Shown: positions 5,784 to 15,300 of the stretch, one piece after another
Position numbering within the stretch: position 1 is the stretch's first letter
Layout of the letters: the number at the start of each line of letters is the position of its first letter
Assembly (NCBI GenBank): GCA_035575515.1
Contig: DATLXU010000012.1
Location: 1 to 18,838 of the forward strand
DNA length: 18,838 nucleotides
Direction of reading: 5' to 3'
Source of the DNA: DATLXU01 sp035575515
GTDB taxonomy: Bacteria > Acidobacteriota > Blastocatellia > UBA7656
Notes under the pieces: model-generated
The model's database searches: none
The model's input: only the letters and a program-made list of their open reading frames with translations
Told to the model about the DNA's origin: nothing
Translations under genes and position numbers: made by a program

Positions 5784-7513
5784 GAAGAATCTTTTTATTA
5801 GCAGTCGCGCTCGCCTGTCTGATCTCGCTCGACTTCGTTCCTGAATCCGATGCGCGAGCCGGCGCGAACTCGAGCGTGCGATTCGTTGACGCGACACAGG
5901 TCGCAGCCATCCGATTCAAGCATGTCTCTGCGCCTGAAAAGAAATACATTGTCGAATCAATGAGCGGCGGCGTTGCGCTCTTTGATTACGACAATGACGG
6001 CTGGCTCGATATTTACTTTACGAACTCACTCACGGTTGATACGGCAAACAACCCCAAGAGTTCTCCGAGCGCGCTTTATCACAACAACGGCGACGGCACG
6101 TTCACCGACGTTACGGAAAAATCCGGGCTTGCCTTTCCCGGATGGGCGATGGGCGTAGCGGCAGCCGACTACGACGCTGACGGCTGGACGGATCTTTACG
6201 TTACCTGCTTCGGCTCGAATCATCTCTATCGCAACAACGGAAACGGAACCTTCACGGACGTGACCGAGCAAGCCGGAGTTGACGACTTGCGATGGTCTGC
6301 GGGCGCGGCCTTCGGCGATTACGACAATGATGGCGACCTTGATCTGTTCATCACCAACTACGTTGATTTTCGGATGAAGGACCTGCCCGAATTTGGAAAA
6401 GGAAAGTTCTGCCAGTATCGCGGCATCCCCGTTCAATGCGGCCCGCGAGGCTTGCCCGGTGCGGGCGACGCGCTCTTTCGCAACAACGGCAACGGCACGT
6501 TCACCGACGTGAGCAAGCAGGCAGGCGTGTCGGACCCGAATGGCCGCTATGGAATGAGCGCGCTGTGGAGCGACCTTGACGCAGACGGCTGGCTTGATCT
6601 TTATGTCTCGAATGATTCGGGACCGAACTTTCTTTATAAGAACAACCGCGACGGCACGTTCAAAGAGGTCGGCCTGCTTTCGGGCTGCGCCGTCGGCGAA
6701 GACGGCAACGAGCAAGGCTCGATGGGCCTGACCATAGCTGACTACAATCACGATGGATTGCTCGACATATTCGTCACGAACTTTTCCGACGAGTACAACA
6801 CGCTCTACCGGCAAGAGCAGGGGATGTCGTTTATGGATGTCTCCTTCGCGTCGAAGCTGGCGCAGGTCAGCTTTCCTTACGTCGGGTGGGCGACGGAATT
6901 TTTCGATTACGACAACGACGGCTGGGTTGATTTGATGGTCGTCAACGGCCACGTCTATCCGCAGGTTGATAACGTCAGCGCGGGCAGCACCTATGCTCAG
7001 CGCATTTTGCTGTTTCACAACGAGCGCAACGGGACATTTTCGGAAGTCGCCGCATCGTCCGGCGACGCGTTGATGGCGCGGCGCGTGAGTCGAGGCGCGG
7101 CTTTCGGCGATATAGATAATGATGGCGACACTGACGTTGTGATTAACAACCTCGACGGCAGCCCGCTTGTTTTAAGAAACGACGGCGGCAATGCTAACAA
7201 CTGGATTACGATTAAGACCATAGGCTCGAAAAAAAATCGCGATGCTCTTGGCGCATACGTAAAAGTCATGGCGGGGAACCTCTCGCAGGTGAATGAAGTT
7301 CGCAGCGGCGGCAGCTACATCTCTCAAAACGACACGCGGCTGCATTTCGGCTTAGGCGACAGGGCGCGCGTTGATTCAATCGAAGTGCGCTGGCCCGGCG
7401 GAAAGACTGAACTGATTCGCGATGTGGCCGCAAATCAATTCATCACAATCGAGGAAGGCAAAGGCATCACGAAGAAACAGCCGCCCGCTAAAGCTGTTGC
7501 GAAGAAAGAATGA
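5780..7513 (+). CDS. CRTAC1-family protein: FG-GAP/VCBS propeller with ASPIC/UnbV domain
   Basis: 577 aa, signal peptide at residues 1-26. Seven calcium-type loops of the form DxDxDG-[WDL]-x-D are visible at residues 69, 130, 180, 265, 321 (DYNHDG), 376 and 444, fitting a seven-bladed beta-propeller. Most are followed by 'LYRNNGNGTFTDVT'-type strands. The family's conserved 'KFCQYRGIPVQCGPRGLPG' insert (Cys211 and Cys220) is present between blades 3 and 4. Residues ~486-556 form the ASPIC/UnbV domain (GAYVKVMAG, RSGGSYISQND, LHFGLGD, EVRWPGGK). Such proteins are exported and thought to mediate adhesion or complex formation; no enzymatic role is established. AAGG lies 5 nt before the ATG, which overlaps the TPR gene. 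The C-terminal tail is Lys/Ala-rich. Confidence 0.95.
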   Translation: MRRIFLLAVALACLISLDFVPESDARAGANSSVRFVDATQVAAIRFKHVSAPEKKYIVESMSGGVALFDYDNDGWLDIYFTNSLTVDTANNPKSSPSALYHNNGDGTFTDVTEKSGLAFPGWAMGVAAADYDADGWTDLYVTCFGSNHLYRNNGNGTFTDVTEQAGVDDLRWSAGAAFGDYDNDGDLDLFITNYVDFRMKDLPEFGKGKFCQYRGIPVQCGPRGLPGAGDALFRNNGNGTFTDVSKQAGVSDPNGRYGMSALWSDLDADGWLDLYVSNDSGPNFLYKNNRDGTFKEVGLLSGCAVGEDGNEQGSMGLTIADYNHDGLLDIFVTNFSDEYNTLYRQEQGMSFMDVSFASKLAQVSFPYVGWATEFFDYDNDGWVDLMVVNGHVYPQVDNVSAGSTYAQRILLFHNERNGTFSEVAASSGDALMARRVSRGAAFGDIDNDGDTDVVINNLDGSPLVLRNDGGNANNWITIKTIGSKKNRDALGAYVKVMAGNLSQVNEVRSGGSYISQNDTRLHFGLGDRARVDSIEVRWPGGKTELIRDVAANQFITIEEGKGITKKQPPAKAVAKKE

Positions 7514-7547
7514 TTCAGGATCGAAGACTGATTGTGGAGGTTGGCGT

Positions 7548-9740
7548 ATGCGAAAATTGATTTCCGTTTTAATCGCCGCGTTGATGGTTTTCTGCTCGTT
7601 TTCAAATCGAGCTTACTCGCAAGCTGCCAATCAGAAAGAGAAGTCAGATACGATCAAGCTGCAAACGACAGAGGTCTTCGTTGACGCGATTGTCTTCGAC
7701 CGCAAGAGTCGGCTCGTCACCGATCTGACGCCGCAGGACTTTGAGATTTACGAAGACGGAGTCGCGCAGGAGATTAGCTCGTTCCGCATCTTTCGAGGCT
7801 CACCAGCAACGCCATCTACAGCCTCCAATGCACAACCTGCCGCCGCTGAGCCGCAGTCTGTCGCAAGCCGCGAGATGCCGAACCTGACCATTGTGCTGCT
7901 CGATTACTCCACAACTCAATTCGAGCATCAGAAGCTGATTCAGGACGCTTCGATCAAATACGTTGAGCAGAAGTTGCAGCCTAACGATTTCATGGCCGTC
8001 TTCATCTTAGGCTCAGGCTTGCGGCTGCTGACCGATTTCACGAATGACAAAACGAAACTGATTGAGGCGCTGAAGACCGCCGACGTGACAGGCTCTGCGC
8101 TTGCGACTGATCGCGCGACGCTGAACGCGAACATCGCGGCGGGCCAGTCCGAGTTGTCGCAGCTTCCCGACAACGACGCTCCCACGATTCCATCCGGCCC
8201 TGCTGCCGCGACGGCTGCCGCCGCGCTGATGACGCGATTATCGAACCTGGCAACGGCAATCATCGCGCAGCACGTCGGCTCGTTGGATTTAGCTCTGCGG
8301 TCGGCGCTCGATCAGCGACAGAGCATAAATGTGCTGACCGCGATTCGCTCAATCGCGCTCGGCGTGAAGGGAATCGAAGGGCGCAAAACGCTCTTGCTCT
8401 TTTCAGAAGGCTTCGTTGTCGGGCCGGCGCTCGAAGATCAGCTTCACTCGGTCGTGAGCCTCGCGAATCGCTCGCAGCTCGCAATCTATGCAATCGAATC
8501 GCAGGGGCTTGAGACGAAAGAAATAAAAGGCGACCTCGTCCCGCGCGACGAACTGACAAGCGCCGTCACTAATCCGTCGGAGAACAAGAATCCCAGAGGC
8601 GGCGAGACTGTATTCGACCGCGTCCGGCACGTCGGCGGGGATGTGCGCGAAAGCCCTCTGCGCTTTATGGCCAACGCGTCGGGCGGATTTCTCATTCGCA
8701 ACACGAACGACTTGAGCACGGGGCTTGCGCGCGTAGATCAGGAGATGCACAGCTACTACCTTTTATCGTATCGCCCGAAGAACGAAAAGCTCGACGGGCG
8801 CTTTCGCCAGATTCGCGTGAACGTCAAAAGACCGGGCCTGAGCATCAGAGCGCGCAACGGTTATTACGCCATCCCTGCGGGCTATGAATTCCTCACGCCC
8901 GCAGAGTACGAAGCCGTTGACCTTGCTCACAGCGGCACACGAGCGGCGACCTTTCCGCTCTTCTTTCGCGTCGCGAGCTTTCAGCAGGCCGCCAATCAAT
9001 ACACGATTCCAGCGATTCTTGAAATTCCTTCCAACGCGCTTCGATTCGATTCTGTCGAAGGCAAATTCACCGCGCGGCTTTTGATACTCGGAATGGTGCG
9101 CGACAACGCGGGCAATCTCTTGAAGCGATTCGGCGGCCCTGTGCAGGTGAGCGTGACCGAAGATGAATACAAAATCCTGAAGCCGGGCACGGTCAGCTTC
9201 ATGAACTACATACAGCTTCCGGTCGGAGGGCCTTATTCGTTTGAGGTGATCGTGAAGGACCTGCTGTCGGGCGCGGTTTCAAGCGGCGAGCGAGCGATGC
9301 ATCTTCATCAGCCTGATCCTTTGCTGAGCTTGAGCACCATTCTGCTGGCGAGAGAAGTTGATAAAGCGGTTAATACATCCGCTCAGTTCTTGTCGGTGCA
9401 AGGCGCGAAGATTCTGCCTTCGGCGCGCTGTCAGTTCCGCAACGGCGACAACCTGATTTTTTACTTCGACATTTATCGCCCGCAAGTAGAGCCGCAGACT
9501 AAAAAGACAAATCTCTCGATTGGGCTTTCGCTGATGCGCGAAGGTCAATTAGTGAATGTGCGGCTGCCCAGTTATCAGGTGAGCGAATCTCCCGCTGAAC
9601 AGAATCCGCGCATAACATTTACACGCTTCCTGCATCTGGCGGGACTTCCGCCCGGCAACTACACGCTCGTTGTAAGCGTGAAAGACGCGCTGGGGAATCA
9701 AAGCGCGCGAGGGCAGGCGACATTCAGCCTCGTTAATTGA
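7548..9740 (+). CDS. VWFA-related acidobacterial-domain protein, secreted
   Basis: 730 aa starting at the ATG at 7548, chosen because GGAGG lies 7 nt upstream and a clean signal peptide follows (MRKLISVLIAALMVFCSFSN, then RAYSQA). The frame is open upstream into the previous gene, but that part is not protein-like. Residues ~38-85 form the characteristic N-terminal strand module (TEVFVDAIVFDRKSRLVTDL, then TPQDFEIYEDG). A von Willebrand A-type fold follows at ~112-330, with a MIDAS-like D119-x-S121-x-T123 and 'GIEGRKTLLLFSEGF'. An Ala/Pro-rich insert sits near 211-228. The C-terminal half is beta-rich and includes 'YYLLSYRPKNEKLDGRFRQI' and 'RARNGYYA'. This matches the family known from Acidobacteria; its function is unestablished, with metal-dependent adhesion likely. 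Third gene of the operon, 34 nt after the CRTAC1 stop. Confidence 0.92.
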   Translation: MRKLISVLIAALMVFCSFSNRAYSQAANQKEKSDTIKLQTTEVFVDAIVFDRKSRLVTDLTPQDFEIYEDGVAQEISSFRIFRGSPATPSTASNAQPAAAEPQSVASREMPNLTIVLLDYSTTQFEHQKLIQDASIKYVEQKLQPNDFMAVFILGSGLRLLTDFTNDKTKLIEALKTADVTGSALATDRATLNANIAAGQSELSQLPDNDAPTIPSGPAAATAAAALMTRLSNLATAIIAQHVGSLDLALRSALDQRQSINVLTAIRSIALGVKGIEGRKTLLLFSEGFVVGPALEDQLHSVVSLANRSQLAIYAIESQGLETKEIKGDLVPRDELTSAVTNPSENKNPRGGETVFDRVRHVGGDVRESPLRFMANASGGFLIRNTNDLSTGLARVDQEMHSYYLLSYRPKNEKLDGRFRQIRVNVKRPGLSIRARNGYYAIPAGYEFLTPAEYEAVDLAHSGTRAATFPLFFRVASFQQAANQYTIPAILEIPSNALRFDSVEGKFTARLLILGMVRDNAGNLLKRFGGPVQVSVTEDEYKILKPGTVSFMNYIQLPVGGPYSFEVIVKDLLSGAVSSGERAMHLHQPDPLLSLSTILLAREVDKAVNTSAQFLSVQGAKILPSARCQFRNGDNLIFYFDIYRPQVEPQTKKTNLSIGLSLMREGQLVNVRLPSYQVSESPAEQNPRITFTRFLHLAGLPPGNYTLVVSVKDALGNQSARGQATFSLVN

Positions 9741-9925
9741 GGACTCAGAAAAGCTGCTCGCGAGATAGGCGCGGGCAAGCTCAAGATAAGCCGCAGCGTT
9801 GTACGGCTCCGCATCAATCGCCGCGTTGAGCAATTGAACGACGCGCGCGTCGCCTTCATCAAGCAACAGTTGCGCAGGCCGCTGATTTCATATCCGCCGT
9901 TCTCGATAAAACCTGCGCGACTCTC
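9741..9925 (-). pseudogene. TPR-like coding remnant downstream of the large TPR gene
   Basis: On the minus strand a short stretch reads 'LLNAAIDAEPYNAAAYLELA' followed by RAYLAS, a convincing single TPR motif. It has no intact gene around it: the frame is closed upstream by a stop, and a different frame gives 'RAGFIENGGYEISGLR' (from 9919), so a frameshift would be needed to join them. At its 3' side it runs into the antisense of the VWFA gene end. Most likely this is the decayed 3' part of a TPR gene, lost by duplication or deletion next to the intact one. A chance resemblance cannot be excluded. Confidence 0.35.
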
Positions 9926-9957
9926 ATGTTTGAATCGTCCGTGCGGTCATCAATGCT

Positions 9958-12204
9958 TCAAGGGAGCTTGCCGCCTGATTTGGCCTTCAATTCGCGGTAA
10001 CGAGAGAGCGCATTCTGTGCGGCATCCTGTCGGCCCGCTTTCATATAGGCTTGAGAGAGCTGGTAGTAGCTATAAGGCTTACTTGAATCAAGCTCGACGG
10101 CTTTTTCTAAAAGCTTGATCGCGTCGTCCACGCGGCCCTGTTGCAATCGTATCTTGCCAAGCTCGTAATACGCTTCCGCATACAGAGGGTCGAGCCGCAT
10201 CGCTTCTTCATATCGCTTGATGGCTTCTTCGGTCTGCTGCATCGAGGCGAGCGCAAACCCTAAATGATACTGCGCGCGTGCGTGCTGCGGATTGCGCTCA
10301 AGCTCGCGGCGAAACTCGTCTGCCGCCTTCGTGAAATCAGATTGCTTCAACAGCGACAGCCCCGCGTAGTAATGAGCGTCGGCGAGCGCGGGATTAATCT
10401 CAAGCGCCTTCGAGAACTCTGCGGCGGCGTTTGCATAATTCGCTTCGAGCGCGTGAAGCTGCCCCATTGCAAGGTGCAACTCGGCGGCTTGAGGATATTT
10501 TTCAAGAAGCCCGTTGAGTAACTGGCGGCCACGCTCGCGCTCGCCCGTGTGCGCAAGCGCGAGCCCAAGCGCAAACAATACCTGCGGGTCGCTCACGCCG
10601 CCGTCGGCGAGCGGGCGCAGTTGCTCTACTGCCCGCGCGTAGTCGTCGGCAAAAAAATAACTGAGGCCAAGCAGCACCTGCACCGGAACGCGAGCGGGCT
10701 GCTGCGCGTGCGCGCGTTCGAGCGGCGCGATTGCCTGACGGTATTCTTCGGCTTTGAAATGGGCCAGCCCCGCGTTGTAATCAACGTCCTGAATCGCGGA
10801 ATCCCATCGAGCGGCCTGATCGAAATACTTCGCCGCGCGCTTGAAATCATTCTGGCTGGCAGACAGAAATCCGAGCTGGTTGTATGCGCTTCCGGCGATG
10901 CGAACATAGACCTTCTCAACCTTTTCCAGCCGTGCCCGCTCTTTTTCATCCGGCAGCGAAGTATCAATGACTGTCGCAGTCATGTTCATGCCTTCAGCCG
11001 AGTTGTTGGCATCTTCGGGACCGCTCTTGAGGAAAGATTGTATTCGCTCCTCGTCGCTTTTGGCGGCTTTGAGCTTGTATTGCTCCGCAATCTCCGCATG
11101 CTTTGCGGCCTCTTCGGTCTTACCTCGTCGGCGCAGTGCTTGCGACAGCAAATAATGCGCTTTGGAGATTTGATAAAAATTGCGGCTTGGGTCTGAGGTT
11201 AGTTGAATCGCTCGTTCGAGGATCGGGACGGCTTTTTCTTCCTGCCCCAGAAGCGCGAGCGCCTGACCGAGATATAATGGCGCATCGGGTTTTTGAGGCT
11301 CCAACTGCATCGCCTTCTCAAGATGAGGCACCGATTCTTCCAATCGCCGCTCGCTGATGTAAACCAGTCCGAGAAGATAATTAGATAAATAATCGTTCGG
11401 GTCGCGCTGCAACTCTGCCTGGAACTCCGCGATTGCTTCAGCCGTTTTGCTCGTCCCTTCCTGCGACAGGTAGCTCAAGCCGAGGTAGTAGTGCGCTCTT
11501 GGGTGCTTCGGGTTCAAAGCGACGGCGCGTTTGAATTCAGCGATTGACTCTTCAAAAAATTCCGTCTGGCGATAAGCCGCGCCGAAGAATATATGCAACC
11601 GCGGAGACTCCCCCAGTTCCGCCGCCATGCGATTGAATATCTGCTTTGCCTTATCCAATCGCTTCTGCTTGAGGTAGGCAATCGCAAGCGTGGCGGCAAC
11701 GCTGTTGTCATCGGACGCAAGCCGCGCGGCTTCCTCCAGTTCCAGAATTGCCGCATCGAATCGGCCCATGCCGAAGTAGAGTTTTCCGAGCAGATGACGC
11801 GCAGCCGGATGAAAAGGTTTTTGAGCCAGCAGCAGCTTGACGGTTTCGATCCCTTTTTCAAACTCGCGCTTTTTCAGATAGACGATTGCAAGACCGAGCA
11901 ATGAGCTGTCCGAATCAGCCTTCGCTTCGGTTGCGGCGGCGAATGCAGATTCGGCTTTATCGAGTTGGCCCAGAGCGTTGTAGAGAATGCCCAACTGTTC
12001 AAGCGTGAGACCGAGCGCCTGGCGAAGCTCGCTCGCGGCTCTTATCACCTCGCCCTGCTGCTGGAGCTTTTGCGCTGATTGAAGATGCTCGTTTATTTCA
12101 TCGCCTGTGTTTCGTTGTGCGCAGACCGGGTTTTGCGCCGTTATGACAAATAACAACAAGAGAGGTATTGCTGCTATGCGACGAGACATATTGGATGATT
12201 GCAT
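9958..12204 (-). CDS. Large secreted TPR protein, 748 aa
   Basis: A minus-strand solenoid of some 17-19 TPR units covering almost the whole mature protein. Typical units are 'GRFDAAILELEEAARLASDD', 'SIAEFKRAVALNPKHPRAHY', 'AAAEFSKALEINPALADAHY' and 'AIKRYEEAMRLDPLYAEAYY'. The N-terminus is a signal peptide (SRRIAAIPLLLLFVITAQNP, then VCAQ). I chose the ATG at 12204. An upstream TTG at 12222 and a downstream ATG at 12189 are alternatives and change only the signal peptide. A less repeat-like linker near residues 370-430 (KSDEERIQSFLKSGPEDANN) divides the solenoid into two halves. The role is presumably a scaffold for envelope or secretion complexes. It lies directly behind the TonB receptor gene but has its own extended -10 promoter. 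Confidence 0.93.
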   Translation of the reverse strand: MQSSNMSRRIAAIPLLLLFVITAQNPVCAQRNTGDEINEHLQSAQKLQQQGEVIRAASELRQALGLTLEQLGILYNALGQLDKAESAFAAATEAKADSDSSLLGLAIVYLKKREFEKGIETVKLLLAQKPFHPAARHLLGKLYFGMGRFDAAILELEEAARLASDDNSVAATLAIAYLKQKRLDKAKQIFNRMAAELGESPRLHIFFGAAYRQTEFFEESIAEFKRAVALNPKHPRAHYYLGLSYLSQEGTSKTAEAIAEFQAELQRDPNDYLSNYLLGLVYISERRLEESVPHLEKAMQLEPQKPDAPLYLGQALALLGQEEKAVPILERAIQLTSDPSRNFYQISKAHYLLSQALRRRGKTEEAAKHAEIAEQYKLKAAKSDEERIQSFLKSGPEDANNSAEGMNMTATVIDTSLPDEKERARLEKVEKVYVRIAGSAYNQLGFLSASQNDFKRAAKYFDQAARWDSAIQDVDYNAGLAHFKAEEYRQAIAPLERAHAQQPARVPVQVLLGLSYFFADDYARAVEQLRPLADGGVSDPQVLFALGLALAHTGERERGRQLLNGLLEKYPQAAELHLAMGQLHALEANYANAAAEFSKALEINPALADAHYYAGLSLLKQSDFTKAADEFRRELERNPQHARAQYHLGFALASMQQTEEAIKRYEEAMRLDPLYAEAYYELGKIRLQQGRVDDAIKLLEKAVELDSSKPYSYYQLSQAYMKAGRQDAAQNALSRYRELKAKSGGKLP

Positions 12205-12260
12205 AAAACAATTCCGGCGCAATTGATTAGAAGACGCAAGATCATTGTGTCGGGGCGATG

Positions 12261-12269
12261 ATTATACCA
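12261..12269 (-). promoter_or_regulatory. Extended -10 promoter for the large TPR gene
   Basis: The minus strand reads TGGTATAAT, a perfect extended -10 (TGnTATAAT). No good -35 is present, as is usual for this class. It lies 57 nt before the ATG at 12204 and immediately behind the terminator of the preceding gene, so the TPR gene appears to be separately transcribed. Confidence 0.45.
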
Positions 12270-12270
12270 C

Positions 12271-12304
12271 AATAAAAGAGGCGCACCAGCGATGCCGGTG
12301 CGCC
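12271..12304 (-). terminator. Intrinsic terminator of the TonB-receptor gene
   Basis: An 8-bp perfect GC-rich stem (GGCGCACC 12280-12287 with GGTGCGCC 12297-12304), 9-nt loop, followed on the minus strand by TCTTTTATT. It lies 26 nt past the stop of the receptor gene. This is the clearest rho-independent terminator in the window. Confidence 0.8.
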
Positions 12305-12330
12305 TTGCGTGAAGCATTCTAATTAGTCGG

Positions 12331-15300
12331 CTAGAAGTTGAACTTGATGCCGAACTGGATTTCGCGTGGGTCGCGCGCTCGCGTCGGTTTCCCGAAGTTC
12401 GCATTGGTGTTGCAATCCGGGAACGAGTGACCGGGCAGCGTGTCGCATCGAACAATGCGGTTCGTTCTTAGGTCAGCCTCAATTCCAGAAGTTGTAAAGC
12501 CTGTATCAATATTCAGGAATTGGGTATGGTTCAAGATGTTGAAGAACTCTGCGCGGAACTGAATTGACATGCCTTCGCGCGGCAGCCTGAAGTTGCGGTA
12601 GATGGCTGTGTCGAGGTTGTTGATCCCCGGCGCGCGAGCAGAACCGCGAGGCGACATGCCGAGCCGTCCAAGTTCCAGAGGCAGTCGGTAAGCGTCACGC
12701 CTGATCCATTCTTGAGCCGTGTGCGCTCCTTCAGGATCGCCGACGAGGTCCACGCGGTTGGGAATGCCTATGTTCGGACCGCCGCCAACCGTCAGCGGCA
12801 CGCCTGAGGCATACTGGTATATCCCTGTTACCTCCCAGCCGCTCAAAATTGCGTTGAGAGCGCGAACACCGCTGTTCGGACCCGGCAGCTTGTAGATCGC
12901 ATTCATGGTCAGAATGTGCGTGCGGTCGAAATCTGCCAGTCCGCGGTCATATCTGAGGTTTTCAGGATCGGTGATTCGCGTATTGTCGCCGCCACCGCAG
13001 CAGTTGAGTCCCGCTAGAGCAAGCAGCTTCGACCAGCTATACGACACCTGATAAGACAATCCGTTCGAGAATCGTTTGACGAGTTGCATCTGCAAGGCGT
13101 GATAGCTCGAATCTCCGGCGAACGTTTGATAGATCAAGCTCTGGTTGCCCTTCAAGGGGAACAGGAGCCGCAATTGATCTTCTTCGCCAGCCGGGTTATC
13201 GGGGTTCAACGCCCTTCGGGCAAATTCCAGCCGCAGGTTTGATGGGACATAATTCAGGTTCCAGTTGATTCCGAGATGGTGGCCGCGATTGCCGACGTAG
13301 CCAATCTGGAACGTCGTGTCCTTCATCAGCTCGCGCTCAATGAACAGATTCCACTGGTAGCTGCCCTGTTGTTTCGATTCGATGTCTGCGGCTGCGCTCG
13401 GAGTTCCAAGCGTGCCTCCGGGCGGCGTGCCGGGAATGCTGTCCAATGGTCGCCCCGCGCCCCAGTCAATTCTCGCAACGAAGGGTGGATTTTGAATCAG
13501 AGCGCCCACGGGGTTGCTCAAATCCGCTCGCCCGTAGAACATGCCTGCGCCTGCGCGAATCGCCCACTTGCCCGCTCCGGTCGGGTCCCACGCGATGCCT
13601 ATGCGCGGGCTGAAGTTGTGCTTGTGATTCTTTCTGAGCGCCCGCCCGACATCTATGCCTCTGAGGTTAGCTTCCCCGCCCGGTATGCCTTTCTCAGGCA
13701 TCTTCAATTCTTTCGGGAAGATCAACCCGTTGAGCGGATCGGCTCCTTTCTTCGGGTCGTAAAGCGAGAGCACGAAGTTTGCCATCAGGTTGTCATCCTG
13801 ATAGGTCTGCGGCAGATAGCTGTAGCGCAGGCCGTAAGTGAGCGTGAAGCCCGGTCTCATTCTCCACGTGTCGTTGAAGTAGAGTTCGTAATCGCGCCAG
13901 CGAATCAATGACGTAGGCACGAAGGACTGTTCATCGGCTCCGCCCCAGTAGGTTCCTTTAAGCAGCAGATCGGCCAAGCCGTTGCCTGTGACTTGTCCTC
14001 CATTGCCGGGCGCGTTGGGATCGCCCCATCCGCCGCCCACTCCCGCCCCTCCGGGAACCGCAGTCGGTCCCCAGAACTGCGGCGTGTCGGCGCTTGAACA
14101 GCAAATCTCATCCTTCTTGTTGGTGCTGAACAAACCGCCCATCTTGAATGTGTGCTCGCCTTTGGTCAGTGAGAAATCATCCTTCCATATCCACAGGTCC
14201 TGTCCGTTGTCCCACGGCGCGATGTTCCAGAGGTTCGCGCCTATGCCCGGCAGTGGCGCTCCCCAGAACGTAGCGTGCGCGCGCGCGTCGGGTCCCGGAA
14301 AGACTTCTGGAATCTTTGAGTTGATTTCGTCATTGATCTCAGCGCCCAAGCCGGGCGTGATGAAGATGCGATTGTTGGCGTAGGAGAACTGGAACTGGTT
14401 GACCATCGTCGGCCCGAAGGTCGTCGTCAGCCTTGTTGCTATGTTCTTCGAGGGCTGATCCCAATCGGAGTCGACGGTCGGGAATCCCGTGTCTCCCCAC
14501 AGGCCGCCTTCTGCTCCAAAGTTCGGCGCGGGGTTCTTCCAGCTATCCTGCGTATAACGAAACATCAGCGTGTGCTTGCTCGTGATGTTCCAGTCGCCGC
14601 GCCCCTGTATCTGCCACGTAGGAATCTTCGTGACGGGCGCTGCAACCCAGTTATTAATGGTGTTGCTGTTGGTAGGCTCAGGGTAGAGCTTCATTATTGC
14701 CAATCCCGCAGGACTCAGACGATTTGCCGGAATCCTGTTGCCGGGGAACGGCTGCCCCGTGAAGGGGTCTGTCGGCGTTGGCAGATCGCCCGAATGCGGA
14801 CCGCTGAAATCGCCCTGCCTTTCAAGCAAGGTGGGAACGGTTGATTGCCGCACAACTCCGCGACTCTCGCGCCGCCACTCCTGCGACCAGAAGAAGAAGA
14901 GTTTTTCTTTTTTGATCGGGCCGCCAATCGTATAGCCGAAGTTCTTATAGTCGAGTTCCTGCTTCGGCGCGCCCGCAGCGTTGAGGAAGAAGTTCGTTGC
15001 GTTGAGCGCGTCGTTGCGGATGAAGAAATAGCCCGACCCATGGAACTGATTCGTGCCGGACTTGGTGACAAGACTTATCTGAGCGCCTCCGGCAGCCGAC
15101 TGATCGGCTCCGTAGGAATTTGTCTGCACTTTGAACTCTTCAATCGAATCTATTGAAGGATAGACAAGGATGGTGCGCCCCGACCCGTGGTCAACGTTAT
15201 CCACGCCGTCAACGAGCCAGCCGTTGGCGTTGGCCGGGCTTCCGCTCATTGAAATATCAACACCGGCCAGAAGCCCCGTGTTGCCCGTTCGCGTGCTGTC

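Noticed and set aside
6026..7018. 330-codon open frame antisense to the CRTAC1 gene
   Set aside because: It is a by-product of the repeated, GC-biased Asp/Gly/Asn codons of the propeller. The translation is Val/Ala/Arg-rich with no domain, while the plus strand encodes a clear family member.
7422..7547. Upstream extension of the VWFA reading frame
   Set aside because: The extra 42 residues are Arg/Lys/Ser-rich and out of frame with the real end of the CRTAC1 gene. GGAGG and a clean signal peptide fix the start at 7548.
10549..11196. 215-codon plus-strand frame inside the large TPR gene
   Set aside because: It is antisense to a continuous set of TPR motifs and has no ribosome site or recognisable protein features.
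13276..13911. 211-codon plus-strand frame inside the TonB-receptor gene
   Set aside because: Antisense to well-conserved barrel sequence; its composition (Arg/Ala/Val-rich) is typical of shadow frames in GC-rich DNA.
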